Origin: Larimichthys crocea
Taxonomy: Eukaryota; Chordata; Actinopteri; Sciaenidae
Assembly (NCBI RefSeq): GCF_000972845.2
Contig: NC_040013.1
Location: 10,566,061 to 10,630,060 of the forward strand
Length of the DNA stretch: 64,000 bases
Direction: 5' to 3'
Both the position numbers and the translations under genes were made by a program. Numbering within the stretch: the first letter of the stretch is position 1; each line of letters begins with the position of its first letter. The notes beneath the pieces were generated by a model that worked only from the letters and a program-made list of their open reading frames with translations, was not told the origin of the DNA and searched no databases. Positions 1 to 12,871 of the stretch are shown one piece after another.

Positions 1-1163
1 ACGTGTGTTACATGTTGTGTTACATGTCACACAGGACAGGCAAACATGGCTGTGTAACCACAGGTTAATTTATTGTGTTACACAAGTACAAAGCAGATCA
101 AGTTTACTGACGGGGCCTCGTTACAACACAGTTTATTCGTTTTCTGTGCAGTGAAGGGGGAATGTGGGGAGCAAAACTCAATTCATTACAGTGATCAATG
201 ACTTTGTGACTAGGGCATTTGTGGTAGAATACAGTAGTTAGTTGTGGATGATGATGGTGATGATGATGATATTGTGTGAAATTGTTTTTTCATGTGGCCA
301 CAAGCACATAACATAAATAATAAATCAGCCGCAAATATGAATCCCACACACGCACACACACTCACAAAGGAAATCAGGAGCTTTCAGTGTAATAGTCTAA
401 CACCTCCTCTGTTTCATTCTTTGGGCTGAGATTTCCCATGTCAAACACTGAACAGAGCAGCATGAGACTGTATAATATGTTTATGGTGACAGCACACATG
501 CAGACCACTTAGCCCAAAGTCAGATATTCATGATATTGTGTGTATATTTTTGACTTTTTTCTCCTTTTTTTTTCAAGATAGAATGAATACTGCAGCAGAG
601 TCATTTCAGATAGCATCACCTGGAGCTTTTCTTCATATCACAGCTTGCAGAAAATCAATAAATGACACAATCATGACGCAAACCAGGCATAGCACCTGCA
701 GGCTACCAAAACACTAAATAAAACATATTTATGTTTGTTTTTCACACATAACCGTCTTGGAAAGTGTCAGAGATATAACTATCCCACTGTGAGTCTATTT
801 CTTGTGTAGTGAAGTGGTCAAAGAAGCCTCTGCCTCCCTCTAACAACTGAAGACAGACAAAGACAGAGACACCACTTATTCTTTCCACAAGTGTTATCAA
901 ACAGCAGTGACACTGATTCATGACTGAATCTGATTCACGAACTTGTTTTATTGCAACCTGTTAACGCAGAGTCTGTCTGCTGCTGATCTGTGATCTCCAC
1001 ACGGGGACAGGTCTGTCCATCCAGCACCACACCGCGGCAAATGAACCTGATTACAGCAGTTCAGCGTGTAGAGCATGTAAAGACACATGGATAACGTCAG
1101 TCATGGAACTGAATGCCAGCGCACGGATAATGCCAGACTGGAGCAGAAAACTGCTTTACTTAC
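1..1163 (-). other. plpp4: plpp4 intron 1 (partial, downstream part off the window)
   Basis: This stretch lies 3' of the plpp4 first coding exon on the minus strand and begins with its splice donor (GTAAGT on the minus strand, plus-strand acttac at 1158-1163). I looked for the next plpp4 exon, which in the family encodes the FTEFLDPFQ / IQPEEIWLY region, and did not find it, so intron 1 extends beyond the left edge. The only structure seen is a short GAT-type trinucleotide run near 247-272 and a near-duplicate 'tgtgttacatgt' at 5-27. Confidence 0.7.
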
Positions 1164-1252
1164 ACAAAAACTCCGAAAAGCAGAACTCGGATGCCAATCT
1201 CCAAAGCCAGTTCTCGCATGTTTTTCCTTCGGTCTGGGGGCGACACGTTCAT
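1164..1252 (-). CDS. plpp4: phospholipid phosphatase 4 (PPAPDC1A), first coding exon
   Basis: PLPP4 is an integral-membrane phosphatase of the PAP2 superfamily that dephosphorylates lipid phosphates such as diacylglycerol pyrophosphate and phosphatidate. Only the N-terminus is here. The minus-strand ATG at 1252 opens 29 codons plus two bases and ends at a canonical donor (GT/GTAAGT), interrupting the Val codon of the GVFV motif. Residues 12-30, MRELALEIGIRVLLFGVFV, match the start of human PLPP4 (MRELAIEIGVRALLFGVFV) almost residue for residue. The paralogue PLPP5 begins quite differently, so PLPP4 is preferred. The hydrophobic run is the start of the first membrane segment. Residues 1-11 (MNVSPPDRRKN) precede the usual mammalian start; the Met at 1217-1219 could be the true initiator, since both have A at -3. 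Catalytic PAP2 motifs lie in exons off the left edge. Confidence 0.85.
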
Positions 1253-1640
1253 GATTCTTGAGATAATCCGTCAAGTGAAAATGAAACAGAAGCGGCCCCG
1301 GTCAGTTCTGAGGGTTGATCACTTTGTAATCCACCTGAACAAAGCGAGCGCTTCCCGACGCGGTGCTCCAGATTCACGCATCACCGTGCGCCTCCATCGC
1401 CACTCGGGCACCTGAAGCCAGCCTTCTCTCTCCTGTTTTTTTTCTTTTCTTTCCCCCTCGCCTTCCGCCTGTCTATGCTGGCCTCCGTCTGTTTCAGTCC
1501 CCTCGGGCGATTTTCTTTATTGCAACTCTGTTGCTGACCGCTGCTCCTCTAAGTCTTCTTCCTGCACTCCCATCAATTAGGAAACTGGGTTAGAGTTTCT
1601 GTAGGGGGAGAAAAAAAAGAAGGTACTGAGGGTGAAAGTA
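1253..1640 (-). promoter_or_regulatory. plpp4: CpG-rich promoter / 5' UTR region of plpp4
   Basis: CpG dinucleotides are dense from about 1170 to 1530 (for example gcggccccgg, gcgagcgcttcccgacgcgg, caccgtgcgcc), in contrast to the CpG-poor DNA on either side. The region sits immediately 5' of the plpp4 start codon on the minus strand, where a CpG-island promoter is expected. I see no clear TATA box. The transcription start cannot be placed from sequence alone. Confidence 0.6.
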
Positions 1641-1703
1641 GTGGGAGACAGCAAAGTCGAGAGAGACTATGAACGTCGCCGAGTGTGTGTGGAGTCAGAA
1701 TGG

Positions 1704-1760
1704 GTCTCTCTCTCTCTCCCTCCCTCCCTCTCACTCTCTTTCTCTCTCTCTCTCCCCCCT
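1704..1760. repeat. CT-rich microsatellite
   Basis: Imperfect (TC)n/(CCCT)n tract. It flanks the upstream side of the plpp4 CpG-rich region and produces spurious serine/leucine-rich open frames. Confidence 0.9.
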
Positions 1761-2325
1761 CTTGGTTTCACTTTAGAGTATCAGATCCAGAGGTTTCTGG
1801 CACACCACTCAGGACCTCACAGGAGGCCTTGTGCACAAGTTCAGCACTCCTGTCCAGTAATGTTACACTTCCATGAACGCTCTTCTTGTCTGGTCTGAAC
1901 TGAACAAACACCTCATAAATATTGAAGCACTTACAGTAAAATGTGACAACCACTCAGAAGGTGTTCACCACCCAGAAACATTGTCCCATAACAGCTGATC
2001 GGCTGGTGGGATGCATTAGGCTCGACACTCATCCTGATATGTGATATTACATTACCATCAGAAGGCCGGTTCAGGGGAGCCCTGCTCTCTGTTGGCTCTT
2101 CCCCATACTTTAAAATCATACCACTATAAAGAATCTAACACCTCAGGGCCTATGCAGCCAGACAGTGATAAAGGAGCACAGGCAGCAGCATACCTGCGGG
2201 CCAGAAAACCTGGCTAGGACTTCATAGGCGCACATGAATATTTGATGCCATCTAAAACTGGGCCTCCTGCATTACCTGCCAGTCTAAGATGTGCCTCTGT
2301 ACATGTGCGTGTGTGTGTGTTTGTT

Positions 2326-2358
<33 letters not shown>

Positions 2359-4027
2359 CCATCGTTGAAAAACCCTGACCCAAAAACTTTTCTCCTGCCT
2401 TTTTAGGTCACAAGCTTCACAAGCTGTAAACCGACTCTGCAGATGCAATTTCAAAATATTGCACATGCTTGCTAATTAATCAGGCATCCTGGGCATACTG
2501 TTTGCTGCCGTACGACTAAGATAAATGAACAGACTGTATACTTTCACACTCACAAATGCACACACACACAGCAGAGGTTTTGATCTATTCCTTTCATTCC
2601 CATTTCTTTCATACAGTAGAGTTCCGGGTGATGTGCCTAAAGTCTTTGCCAGCTCGCTAATAAGAACAAAACAAAACAAGAGGAGACGTAAAATGGTGGT
2701 AGGTTAGGAGGTGAGATCCAACTTCAAAGCTTCCTGGCAGCCATCAGACTTTTCAGCTTTTAGAGAGTGTGGCATGTTTATTACAAGCTATCAACATGGT
2801 TTTTCCTCACAGCATCACAGCAGTCATGATTCAGATGATTCACTCCAGCCCTTTCTGACCATCGGCACTACATAAACATTCAATTATAGGACAAATAAAA
2901 AAAAAAGGAAAGCATGTAAGAGCTATAGTATATGAAAAGGAACGTCTTTCTTTTTCATTTCTATTTTTGTTATTTTGTTAATTACAAGCAGCTTTTTGAT
3001 ATTTCTGTTTCCTTGACCCAACTCCAGTTATTTTTCCTTCTCTGCAGTATTGACTGAGTCACATACCTCGAGGTTGTGGTTATAGTGCAAGATTAGACAT
3101 ATAGCAAACTCTAAAATAGGTTGTGCTTCAATAAATCAAAGCTGAATGCATTGTTACAAAGTGCTCCTAATCACCTCCATGGGTGTGGGTGAGTGTACTG
3201 TTCGCTATTTAGGATAGTCTCTGCGACAGAGTGACTCATCATCCTACAAAGGGGTTGGTCCATTACTCCCTTGGTCCCTAGGTTTTATTGGACATCTCTG
3301 CTCATTGCACTTTGGGCGAGGTTTTAGTGGAAAGCATCTCTCATTTTTAGTTTATATACAGAGTTATATCAGGACGTGGGTAGGATTTTTACATGCTGAT
3401 CCACCTAAGGGGGTGTAAAGTTTGATACTGTTGTATAATGTGATAACATACTCCTTCACTGAGCACTGTATCTGTGGCAAAATAGGATGTGCAACTAGAA
3501 GAAAAGAAGTGATGTATTACAACATGGAAAATAAAGTTGTAGCACTCGAAGCAGTCCAATTTTATTGTTGGGTTTGTTGAATTATTCCCTAAAAATCTGA
3601 ATCAGCTGTTGAGCCAGAACCGACAACATGTCAGTCAATTCACATCTAGTCACAGAACTGGAGAGACAAATCTTTCGCTATTCAAAATGATTGGCATCCC
3701 TTGTATGGCATTTCCCAATGATAGCATTAGTCATCCAGAAAACTTGGCGTTTGTGTAATGAGGTAAAATCTGATCATGACTGACCATGACATGTCTGACA
3801 CTGTGGGCCTCTCTTTCAGAAATAGCATGGAATAGGCACTTAACAATGGAGCTACGATAGCCTAATATTGTTGTTTATCATAACTTCAGACTATACCAAA
3901 TACAAAAAAAGGTCTGTAATGTTACATAGATTTAGGCAGTAAGTAAGATAGGTGAGGCGGTACAGTAATGGTACAGTAGACAGCATTGTGTCCAAAGTGA
4001 AAATATTATTATTAATTACATAAAACA
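1761..4027. other. intergenic, no gene seen
   Basis: AT-rich sequence between the plpp4 promoter and the first recognisable dispersed repeat. It contains a TG/GA microsatellite (2304-2358), listed separately. The open frames present are short, mutually overlapping and lack recognisable domains or splice context. Confidence 0.6.
2304..2358. repeat. (GT)n(GA)n compound microsatellite
   Basis: About 20 GT units with a TTGTTTG interruption, passing directly into a (GA)n run. Confidence 0.95.
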
Positions 4028-4155
4028 ATATCCATCCATCCAATTTCTGTTTATCCTCATCAGGGTCACTGTGGGTCTGGATCCTATCCCAGATGACTTT
4101 GGGCGACAGGCAGAGTATGTCCAGGCAACTCTGGACAAGTCACCAGCTCATCACA
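4028..4155. mobile_element. degenerate LINE (L2/Maui-like) 3' tail fragment
   Basis: The motif series tccatccatccaa, 'tttatcctcatcagggtcactgtgggtctggatcctatccca', 'gggcgacaggcagagta', 'ctggacaagtcaccagctcatcacagggc' follows the layout of a very common teleost dispersed sequence, usually the terminal part of L2-type LINEs. It has diverged from the usual consensus and no reverse-transcriptase reading frame is present, so this is a dead fragment. Family assignment is from memory of the consensus pattern. Confidence 0.6.
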
Positions 4156-4461
4156 GGGCATAACATAATATGCACAAAATAATTTAATTTAATATATTTA
4201 ATTCCAATGTTCACGTCACCATAGCAACAGAACGTCATTAGTGTTTTGTTTTGCTGTCCTGCCGTTCCATCAGATGGACAGAGTTTGTTTGTTTTTCCCA
4301 TGCTGTCCAGAAAGTGTCTGCCATCTAACATCTGCTGAATCCATGTGAATGCAACACAAGATTCAGGTGTGTTTTTAACTTCCATTCACAGAGCCTCCAC
4401 TGAAACTGTTTGGAGCCCCCCTGGGGAGGCTCACCGCCTGTTTAAAAACCACCAGTACTTC

Positions 4462-4510
4462 TTCTACTACACAGTGTAGTAGAATGTAGAATGTAGTACT
4501 ACTACATTCT
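4462..4510. repeat. two adjacent perfect palindromes
   Basis: ttctactacac-a-gtgtagtagaa (4462-4484) and agaatgtagta-c-tactacattct (4488-4510) are each perfect inverted repeats with 11-bp arms and a 1-nt centre. They share the sequence GTAGTAGAATGTA-like at their junction. They could extrude as cruciforms or be the core of a decayed hairpin element. Confidence 0.9.
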
Positions 4511-6974
4511 TCTAAAAACTGTATCTACATAGGTAGGTAATGCCCATCATACAAGAATAATTACATAGAATTTGCTAACATAGCCTTCATTAGCCACCAT
4601 AAGGTAATGAGGATCTGTAGTGTATCAAATACATTCAAATTTTCCTTTGTAACAGTCTGGCTTTAGTTTACAAGGGGTGTTTGAAACAGGCTTTTTATGT
4701 TTGTCACATAGACCTTACTATAAATGTCATATAGGCTACACAGTTGTAATACATTTTCTTACCTTTTACTTTTACTGTATATGTTTTCCTCTTGAGGCCT
4801 CTGGAAAACTATTCAAAAGAAGCTAAATCACCATGGGCATTCTGAGGCGAGGAGTAAAAAGTTAGAGATCACAGCTTAAAAGGTTGGGAATGGCCGCTCG
4901 AAAGGATAAACGCTGAGCCACTGAAGTTGTTTTGAGGTAGGTGGATAAGGATCTGTGCCAGCTAATTTCAGCCAGAGTATATGTTAAACACAATTTATCT
5001 TGGTGCCAGACTCTGATTTAATCACTGACTGTAAGTGGAATTATTTTACCACCCAAAGAAAAGAGTCGGGTAGAGAGAGATCAATAGCCCATTTCACTGG
5101 GATTGTACTGCTTCACAAGAACTTATTGTTTACTTCCTGTGAACTGTTGATATGACGACAGTTTGGGTAGGGCAGAAATATAAGTTTTATGGGATTTATA
5201 GCTTTAGGATGCTGGTTAACACAATGTTAACAATGAGTTCAGTAGTATATTGTGCTGTATATAGCAGTGACATTCATGACATTGATAGCATAATGTTGTT
5301 TGTCACATATTAATCTTTATTCGAAGGCAACATATGTAAATAAGAATGAAAGCAGTGAACTGTTCTGCTAAAAAGTCATTTTCTGCCCTTTTATCTGATC
5401 AAATGTTTGATAGCCTGTAATGAGACAAAGTGGTTTAATTTAAAATGAGAAACAGCTTCAGTGAACCAGACCGTGTTGATATTAAAATCCCGGCTGTCAC
5501 AATTCAAACAGAGTTCTCATAAATTGTGAAGCAAGCCATGGCCAGATTGTTCCTCTTGGTCCAACACTCAAGTTAATTGATTGGCAGCAGTAAGACAAAA
5601 AAAATCTGCAGAGGTCTTGACATATAAGTCATCTTGGCTGTGACTAGTTCCCTCTCAGTGAATTACAGACCATATATTTAGTTGGATTTTAGCTGTTAGT
5701 GTAAGAGGAGAACGTATCATGAAGATGTTTTCTAGATACTATTGCCAGTCAGGGGTCTGATCGACTGTATGAGAATATGTTTTGTTTATTTTGTGCATCC
5801 TACAGTACCATGCCTTATGTTTAAGTTTTTAATTGCTTGATTCAAACATAACAACTCTGTCACCTGTATTGCATATCGATTATGTTCAGTGGCATGAAAA
5901 TTTGACAACATGCAGAGCTGTGGATTTTAAATGTGTTAAATGGTCAGTTCACTTGCCCCATATCAGATAGGAATTGTCAACTTGTTATATTCCAACTTGG
6001 TGGAGTGGACATATTTGAATGTCTAGGTCAGTCACCAAAATCACCAGAAAAAAAAAATCCTCACTTATACCTGATGGTATTTCGTCATGCACATAGTTTC
6101 AGTCTCAGCTGCTAAAGCATCTATAGGTGAGTAATACACAAACATGGCGAGTCATCAAGGAAATGTAAAGGTTGTTATTAAAGATATTGAATCTGAAATT
6201 TGTTCTGCTGCCTTCTTCCTAGAACTAAGTGCTAGGTCAGTATTTGAATACCAGGCCAATCTGTAATACATAATGACCTGGAAAATCATTCCTAAAGCTA
6301 GTTTTTTTAGTTTCTCCTTTTTTCAATTAGGGTAAATGTACTGTCATATACAATGCCTCAGAATGGATACAAATGCATGTATAACTAAAGATAAATGAAT
6401 GGTTTTGAAGCTTTAGATGTAAAGTTTGTACTGAATTGAATTGAAGTGAAGTGAGGTGGGATGTTGTGAATAAAAAGAAGGGATTTAGTCTCTTTCCTAT
6501 CACTGTCCCCCATTTTGGTACACTCACAATCTGGCTCTGGGTCTTTAAGCATAATACAGCTTGACTAATCCGATCATCATCACACTTATCAGTGTTAATG
6601 CCATCAGTGAAATTAGTAATTAATGTCAGCAATTAGTTCTGCTTTTGACAATGACACACATTAAACTGCGACAAGAATGGGAATATTCATGCAGATCTTT
6701 TTGTCTAATCGGGGGACTACTGTGATTTAATTTGATTTGCATCTCTGTCACACTGCCATCCATTTGCCTTAGAGTAGTTCTTGGATCGCTATTTTAGAAA
6801 AGGCTTTACATCTAGGCAGAACTGAAATTATGATGTTTATAAAAAGCAGCAATAATGTAAGGTGTTCCAAGTATTTGCAGATGCATACAGAGCAAGTATA
6901 CTGTATGTACACATACAGAATGTGACTGTGAACTACTCTATCATCTCTGCTTTCTGCCTTTAATTCTGCCAGAT
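4511..6974. other. intergenic, no gene seen
   Basis: AT-rich, non-repetitive sequence. No recognisable coding exon, RNA gene or named repeat was found. Confidence 0.5.
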
Positions 6975-7058
6975 ATTGCAGATACTTCACAGATTAACCA
7001 AGAATTGGTTGGAATGATTGCAGATACTTCACAGATTAACCAAGAATTGGTTGGAATG
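6975..7058. repeat. exact 42-bp tandem duplication
   Basis: The 42-bp unit beginning attgcagatacttcacag and ending ggttggaatg is present twice in direct tandem (6975-7016 and 7017-7058) with no mismatch. The match runs one base further. The perfect identity points to a recent duplication (or an assembly artefact). Confidence 0.95.
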
Positions 7059-10000
7059 AGAATCTTGTCAGAGATCAATCTCTTAAAAACCTAAAGCAAA
7101 AATCATTCATATTTTAGAGTGGATCCACAATTATTTCTTTAAACAAGGGCAGAAAAAATATATTGATTTACATGTAATGTACCTTCTTGTTGAGTAAGAA
7201 AATGTATTGATTTACCCAGGGTAGTTGTTGTTGAGCCGTGTCCTATTTGTTGATGATTCTACTTCTACTCTCTATGGGACAGTATCATATACTGTATGTC
7301 TTATATAGAGTAAACAAACACCCACATTCAGTAAACATTGGCACCACACATAATACATAAGGACAACAGGGAAATTCCTTATTGTCACTTAAATTGCTTG
7401 AATTTCAAATGTGAAAAATGAACCACTTGAAAAATACCAAATTACAAATGTTCAAATAACTTAAAGTACATATTCTCCAAATAAACTAATAAGTATCACC
7501 TGCTATTTGTTAATAACATTTGTTAATAATAATTTGTGCTTCACCATCACTGGCTCATTCACCGGTGGCTTGGCTACCAGCTGACAAGTAGTGTCTAGTC
7601 ATTTTCCTGCAATTCTACAGGGAGGTCATTATAGGTCATTATTACCTGATACTTTTCTGCCTCCATTCAGTGGATACACTCATATAGGCAACCTCATGTA
7701 GTCCTACCCCCACCTTTTGTACAATGTTTTTCTTATTGATATGATTTAATTAATATTTATGTCCAAGTATGTTTATCAAAGCAAGATTAGTTCTTACAGC
7801 AAGGTGTGATTCACAAATCCTGTCACCTAGCAACTCTGTATTGTAGAAGTTATGTTTATATATTACTTAAATATTACATTGTGGTGATAAATGTTATCTC
7901 TGTCAAGAAACAGTTCAAAGATAGATAAGGACACTACACACAACATGTTATCTTATTTACTTTCGACTGAAAACCCCCCCACAATCAAAGTACTTTTCCC
8001 TAAACACATAGGACTCCCAGTCAATAGTTCTGTGTCCTGTGCTTTGTGCAACCACCATTTACCCTGACTAACTCCCTGTGTGTGCAGTGCAAAAATGTTT
8101 GTGTTTCCTAGAAAAAACAGGGAATGTAATCAGAGCATCATTTACATTTAGCACTAAAAGTAATATAGTATTATAGTATTTTAATGTAATTTCTAGGAGA
8201 CCGAGTTCCCCTGCCTTTCTTGTTACCTTTGAGTCATCTGCAAAAGCGAGACGAGTAACACTATTATCATACTAATTGGTACATGGACCTAGCATCAACC
8301 TAAGCAGAGGTCTAATTAGATAGAATAATAGAAAACACCCGAGTGGGTGTGCAGGACCTTTGGACTTGAATCTCCAATGTTGAACATTAAATTAATATTT
8401 CAGATTGTGCTCCTAGATAATAATTTGTAGAGAGTATGTAAAATATGAATAGTTGCATATTATACCCACTACCCATTTTCTGTACCCTCACACTCAAACC
8501 GGACAGAAGTTCTGGAAACTAAACCTGTCATGTGATATTCGTGTTACTTTTTTCACCTTCTAAATGCATTTGCCTTACATTGGGGAGAACAAATCTAAAT
8601 TTAATTTAATAAAAGAAGAGACTGTGAGCCAAGAGAGAATAATAACCCACCCCGAAAGATTTGGGGAATGGGAAAGAGAAAAACATTAGAATACTAAAGT
8701 ACCTTGAGAAATGAATGATTACAATTGGTACAACTGCGCCAATGTCTCCTGTTCTAACATTTCACTGCAAAATATATAGGGGGAGTTCTGTTGTGGAGAA
8801 AAAAGATTTTTTAATTAACTGAACAAGGCAAGTGCTAAATTTTATCCCAGTTCTTTTGGTAAAGGTCACTGATGAAACTACCGTCAGCCAGCCAGGTTTC
8901 TACTTTAACTTCTAAGAATTTATCTCTGCTGCAATGTCTGACACGTTCTGCATCGGGACTTCAAATGAATTATTTGCATGTATCTGTGTATTATGTATTA
9001 CACATAGCAGATGTTTAAAGCCAACTAATAAAACAAGTGTGAACTTTATCAAGAAGATAGAGTAAGTTAACACATTTACACAATGTGTGATAAGAGTGAA
9101 ATAGTGATGAGCTTGGTGGTGTTATGTGCATGCCCTTTGTTTTATCAGGGAACTCTGCTGCATCACATCTCTTCTTTCTCCCTGCATTTACCCTTACTCG
9201 CTGCTTTAAACTGTGTGATAAAAAAAACACCATTAAAATCCATTTAGACTGAAAACACATATAAATGCATAGGGGCAGAGAAGAAAAACAGATAAAACAA
9301 AGACCAACACAAAAAAGCAAATAAAACAGTATCATGTTTGTGCAGATGTTGTTACAGCACTGTCTAATTTAAACTCCCTGCTAAAAGTGAAACTGGATGA
9401 GTATCAAACACGGACATATATTCAGCTTGTTCATCATCTCTCTTCTGAGCAAATTACCCTCTCTCCTCTCACGTCGAACTCCACCTAGTGATTTCAATTT
9501 AATATGATTCTACAAGAAACAAGCCCCGGTCTACCATGCTCCTTGTTATTCATGAGAACCTTATCTCGGCAACGTCTGAAACCAACCTATGTAACATTCT
9601 CTCTGGTGCATGGTGGCAGACACTTCTGGTTCAAAGACATAGGCATTGCAAATTATGATTTATGTCCTACATGCTCACACAACCTTCATCAGTTACACAT
9701 ATTACTCAAAAATCTGCATGACATCAGGCAGTACAAATGCAATTAACAAGAAGTCTTCTTATTATTTCACTTCATTTTAAACCCTTTGAAGTAAGAAATT
9801 AGTTGGCTATTAAGTATACTCTCGTATAGATTCTTTCCCCCTGCCATACCATCCTTTAGCTTTCACTATATCCTGCCAAAAAATGACTCATTGGAATCAA
9901 AGGTAAGGATGTCTGAGGTATTTTTTTTTATCATTAAGGCAACTTTGCCCACACAGCAAAGAAGGCATTTGATTTGCACACATTAAAGAGTGCTTTGATT

Positions 10001-11354
10001 TGTATTTGCCTTTGGTTAATATCTAAATACTGTGCACATATTTGAACATAACTTGAGATGCAAATTTTATGGTAATAACATACAGTAAAATACACAGAAG
10101 TGAAAATAATGTGATGCAGTATTGCATGAGGTATTTATAATTAATCATTGTTACAAACATGTCTAGTGAGAATATGTCTTTCTAGATCTGTGAAGGGCTT
10201 TAGAGACAGCCATGACGTGATCATAACAGTATAAAGTTTAGTATAACTTTGTGAAATCCCAGTCTCCTCAGCCTCAGTCATGCTGCACAGCACACTTCTA
10301 TTGTGTCACTGTGTATCACAGTGTTCTACAAGGGTCAGTCTCATGGTTCATTGCTGAAGCTGCCTTTGAGACAATGGGTTTTCCAACTCTATCTGACTAT
10401 GTAGCACAGTCTGCCCCTGGCCACTGACTGTGAAACCCAAAGGCAGCTTCTTCTTCTGTTCTCCTCACAGACACATTCACTCCGTCAGCTAGTTATCCAG
10501 CCCTTCAACAGTTTCTCTCACAGTACCAGCAAAAATGTATTTTTCTCTCAGACAGTCACAATGCAAAATGCACAATGCAACTACAAACTAAATAGGACAT
10601 TCTACCAAAAACATACTGTACAATGAGGATTCTAAGAGAAACATGCTGAAGTCTACTAGACTGGATTATTTTGTCTGTTTTTGTCTTTTCTGGCAAAAAA
10701 ATAAATCTAATATAAATGCTCACATAAAAAATAACTACCTCCTGTATAAAGTATAGTTTACACAAAGTGCCAGTAGTGTACTACAGGTACAGTACACACA
10801 GTTATACAGAGTATACATACTTATTTTTCAGTCAGCATTGGGTATACCCACTTCTGAATCCCTTGTGATGCCCATCATTCAGTAGTGTTCTGCAAGTTGA
10901 AATGTTTTTACCTAGGATGGTGAAGGCATGACATAGTTGTCCAATTTTCATGATTCGATGGAGTAAGGAAAGGGAAATATTTCAAAATACATAACTTTGT
11001 AGTTTTTTCACTGTCTGTGGGCCAGGATTTGTTGCAATCTACACCTCTTCAGTGGCTAATGTTGATTTCATGACGACCCTTACTCCCTGACGTCAAGCAA
11101 ATCAAACTATTAAGCTTAATATGCAACAGTAGTCTAGTATATGTTACTGTTTACAAAACATGTCCTTTGTTAGATGGCTACTTTAAAAACTGACGTATGA
11201 ATTAAGAATGCAATTGGCCTATTAAGAGCATTTTTCTTTTTTACTTATCATAGGAAAAGCACATATGTTACTAATAACATTAATCATGTTCTATTTACAT
11301 GAGCCATAACTGTAAGCCAGCATGCACAACACCAAGACCCTGAAACTGAAACTG
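7059..11354. other. intergenic, no gene seen
   Basis: AT-rich sequence with no CpG clustering. The open frames in it (up to 106 codons, minus strand 9015-9335) have no domain, no conserved-looking composition and no splice context. I see no RNA gene or named repeat. Confidence 0.5.
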
Positions 11355-11397
11355 TAAATTAAATTCAGCCATCATTAATTTGATTAATTACACCAGC
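11355..11397. promoter_or_regulatory. 43-bp homeodomain-site-rich element, copy A
   Basis: The sequence around cagccatcattaatttgatt and the following aattacaccagc is repeated at 12872-12914 with 35 of 43 positions identical. The core contains ATTAAT, GATTAA and TAATTA, typical homeodomain recognition sequences. Function is inferred only. Confidence 0.4.
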
Positions 11398-12871
11398 GCC
11401 TTTTCTGCTATAACATGTCAAAATGTCTTCAAAGAAATAGGCCTATCGTGCTGAAATCAATACTGTAACCATGTTAATACTCAATGAACATTTGTCTTCC
11501 ATTTTTCATTATGAATCTGATTCCCATGTGTCAACACAGGAGGCTTCTCTCTCTGTGAACAAATCATTCGTCCAATCTTTCCTTTTTTCTCTTTTTTTTC
11601 CAGATCATATCTTGCCATTGGAAATACTTTCATTGTCTCTTACTAGTGAGCATTCATCCTATGCCTGGTGGTGGGCTGAATAGAGCACAGTAGTGCCTCT
11701 GAAGTGCATGAGCAGCTCTGTGGAGCAGACAGAAGACACGCCTTCAGCAGAGAAGAATAATGGGACACTGGGAGCAATACTGGAACCCCAGTGCTGCTCG
11801 GCACGGTCCTGTGGTTTGTTCTTCCAAAGGTGTTAGGTAACTGTCACTAATAGGGGTGCATATTAACCTAGGCCAGCAATTGTCTAGGTAGTCACGACTG
11901 CCAAGGGAAGCTGCCGTGGCGGTGCCAGTGTAATAGGCTGAGCTTTCTTCATCCTCCTGCCCATTTTGGCACAAGCTTCTTCCAGATGACAGCTGGGAAG
12001 TCATTAGCAAACTACCACATTGCTCAAAACACAGAAGGACCTCTCTCACTCGATGCGTAAAGATGCAACTGTTCAATGTCGGAACGGGTTCTAGGGGATA
12101 AACACTTGTCACTTAACAATATGAAAAATTATGAGTTTTTTCTGAATGTCGGTAAAGGTGAATGCTGATCAATTTAAAGGTTGATGTAACACTTAGTTTT
12201 TGAAAAAGTTTGTCACAGTCTGTATTATTTGTGCACATGTTGAACTGTCTTACAAAGCCAAAAATGTAAAGACATCTGGATCAGTTAAGAATGTTTTGTC
12301 ACACTAATCTTCCTTACAGTCAAAACACTTTAACACAGCTCCCCAGATATACTCCAGTATTTACTACAACATCTTCACATTCATGTAGCTACTGCCAAGT
12401 GGAATTAAAAATGTTACTGGTGTAGCCATTGAGTTTCATAAAAAAAAGGTATTGCAGACATGGGAACTAAAAGTCTAAAAGCAAATGAGCACTGTTGATT
12501 CACAATGCAAGTATTGTTAGAAACAAGCATTGCACATATTTAGATGGACATACTTTTGAGATATTACTGTAATGTTTTTGCAGATTACAGATTTGTGCAG
12601 TTTCAAGTGAGTCAGACTCAGCACCATTATGGCTGTCTAAATGTACTGTGGGGCTGTAAAAATGCTGAAGATTTAAATGTCACAGATTGTATGGGTCAGA
12701 GAAGATCAAAAATTGCATAGCGGTCACAGGCCAGGAGATAAGTCAGGGCAGGACAAACACAGGTGCAGCTAATTGATAACATTTAGAATGGATGCATCCC
12801 ATTTATGCTACTTAGTTCCAGGGCCTCTGTACTGTAAATGATGGCTCACTGGCCTGATTTACTGGGACACC
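11398..12871. other. intergenic; longest open frame of the region judged non-coding
   Basis: This contains a minus-strand open frame of 122 codons (11744-12112), with no recognisable domain and no splice-linked partner. The block at about 11690-12070 is less AT-rich and free of simple repeats. It could be a conserved noncoding element, but comparison with other fish would be needed to say so. Confidence 0.35.

Noticed and set aside
1164..1252. plpp5 instead of plpp4
   Set aside because: PLPP5 starts with a different N-terminus; MRELA.EIG.R.LLFGVFV is the PLPP4 pattern.
11744..12112. 122-codon minus-strand open frame
   Set aside because: No domain, no signal or membrane segment, no supportive splice sites and no codon bias that I can see; expected by chance in 64 kb.
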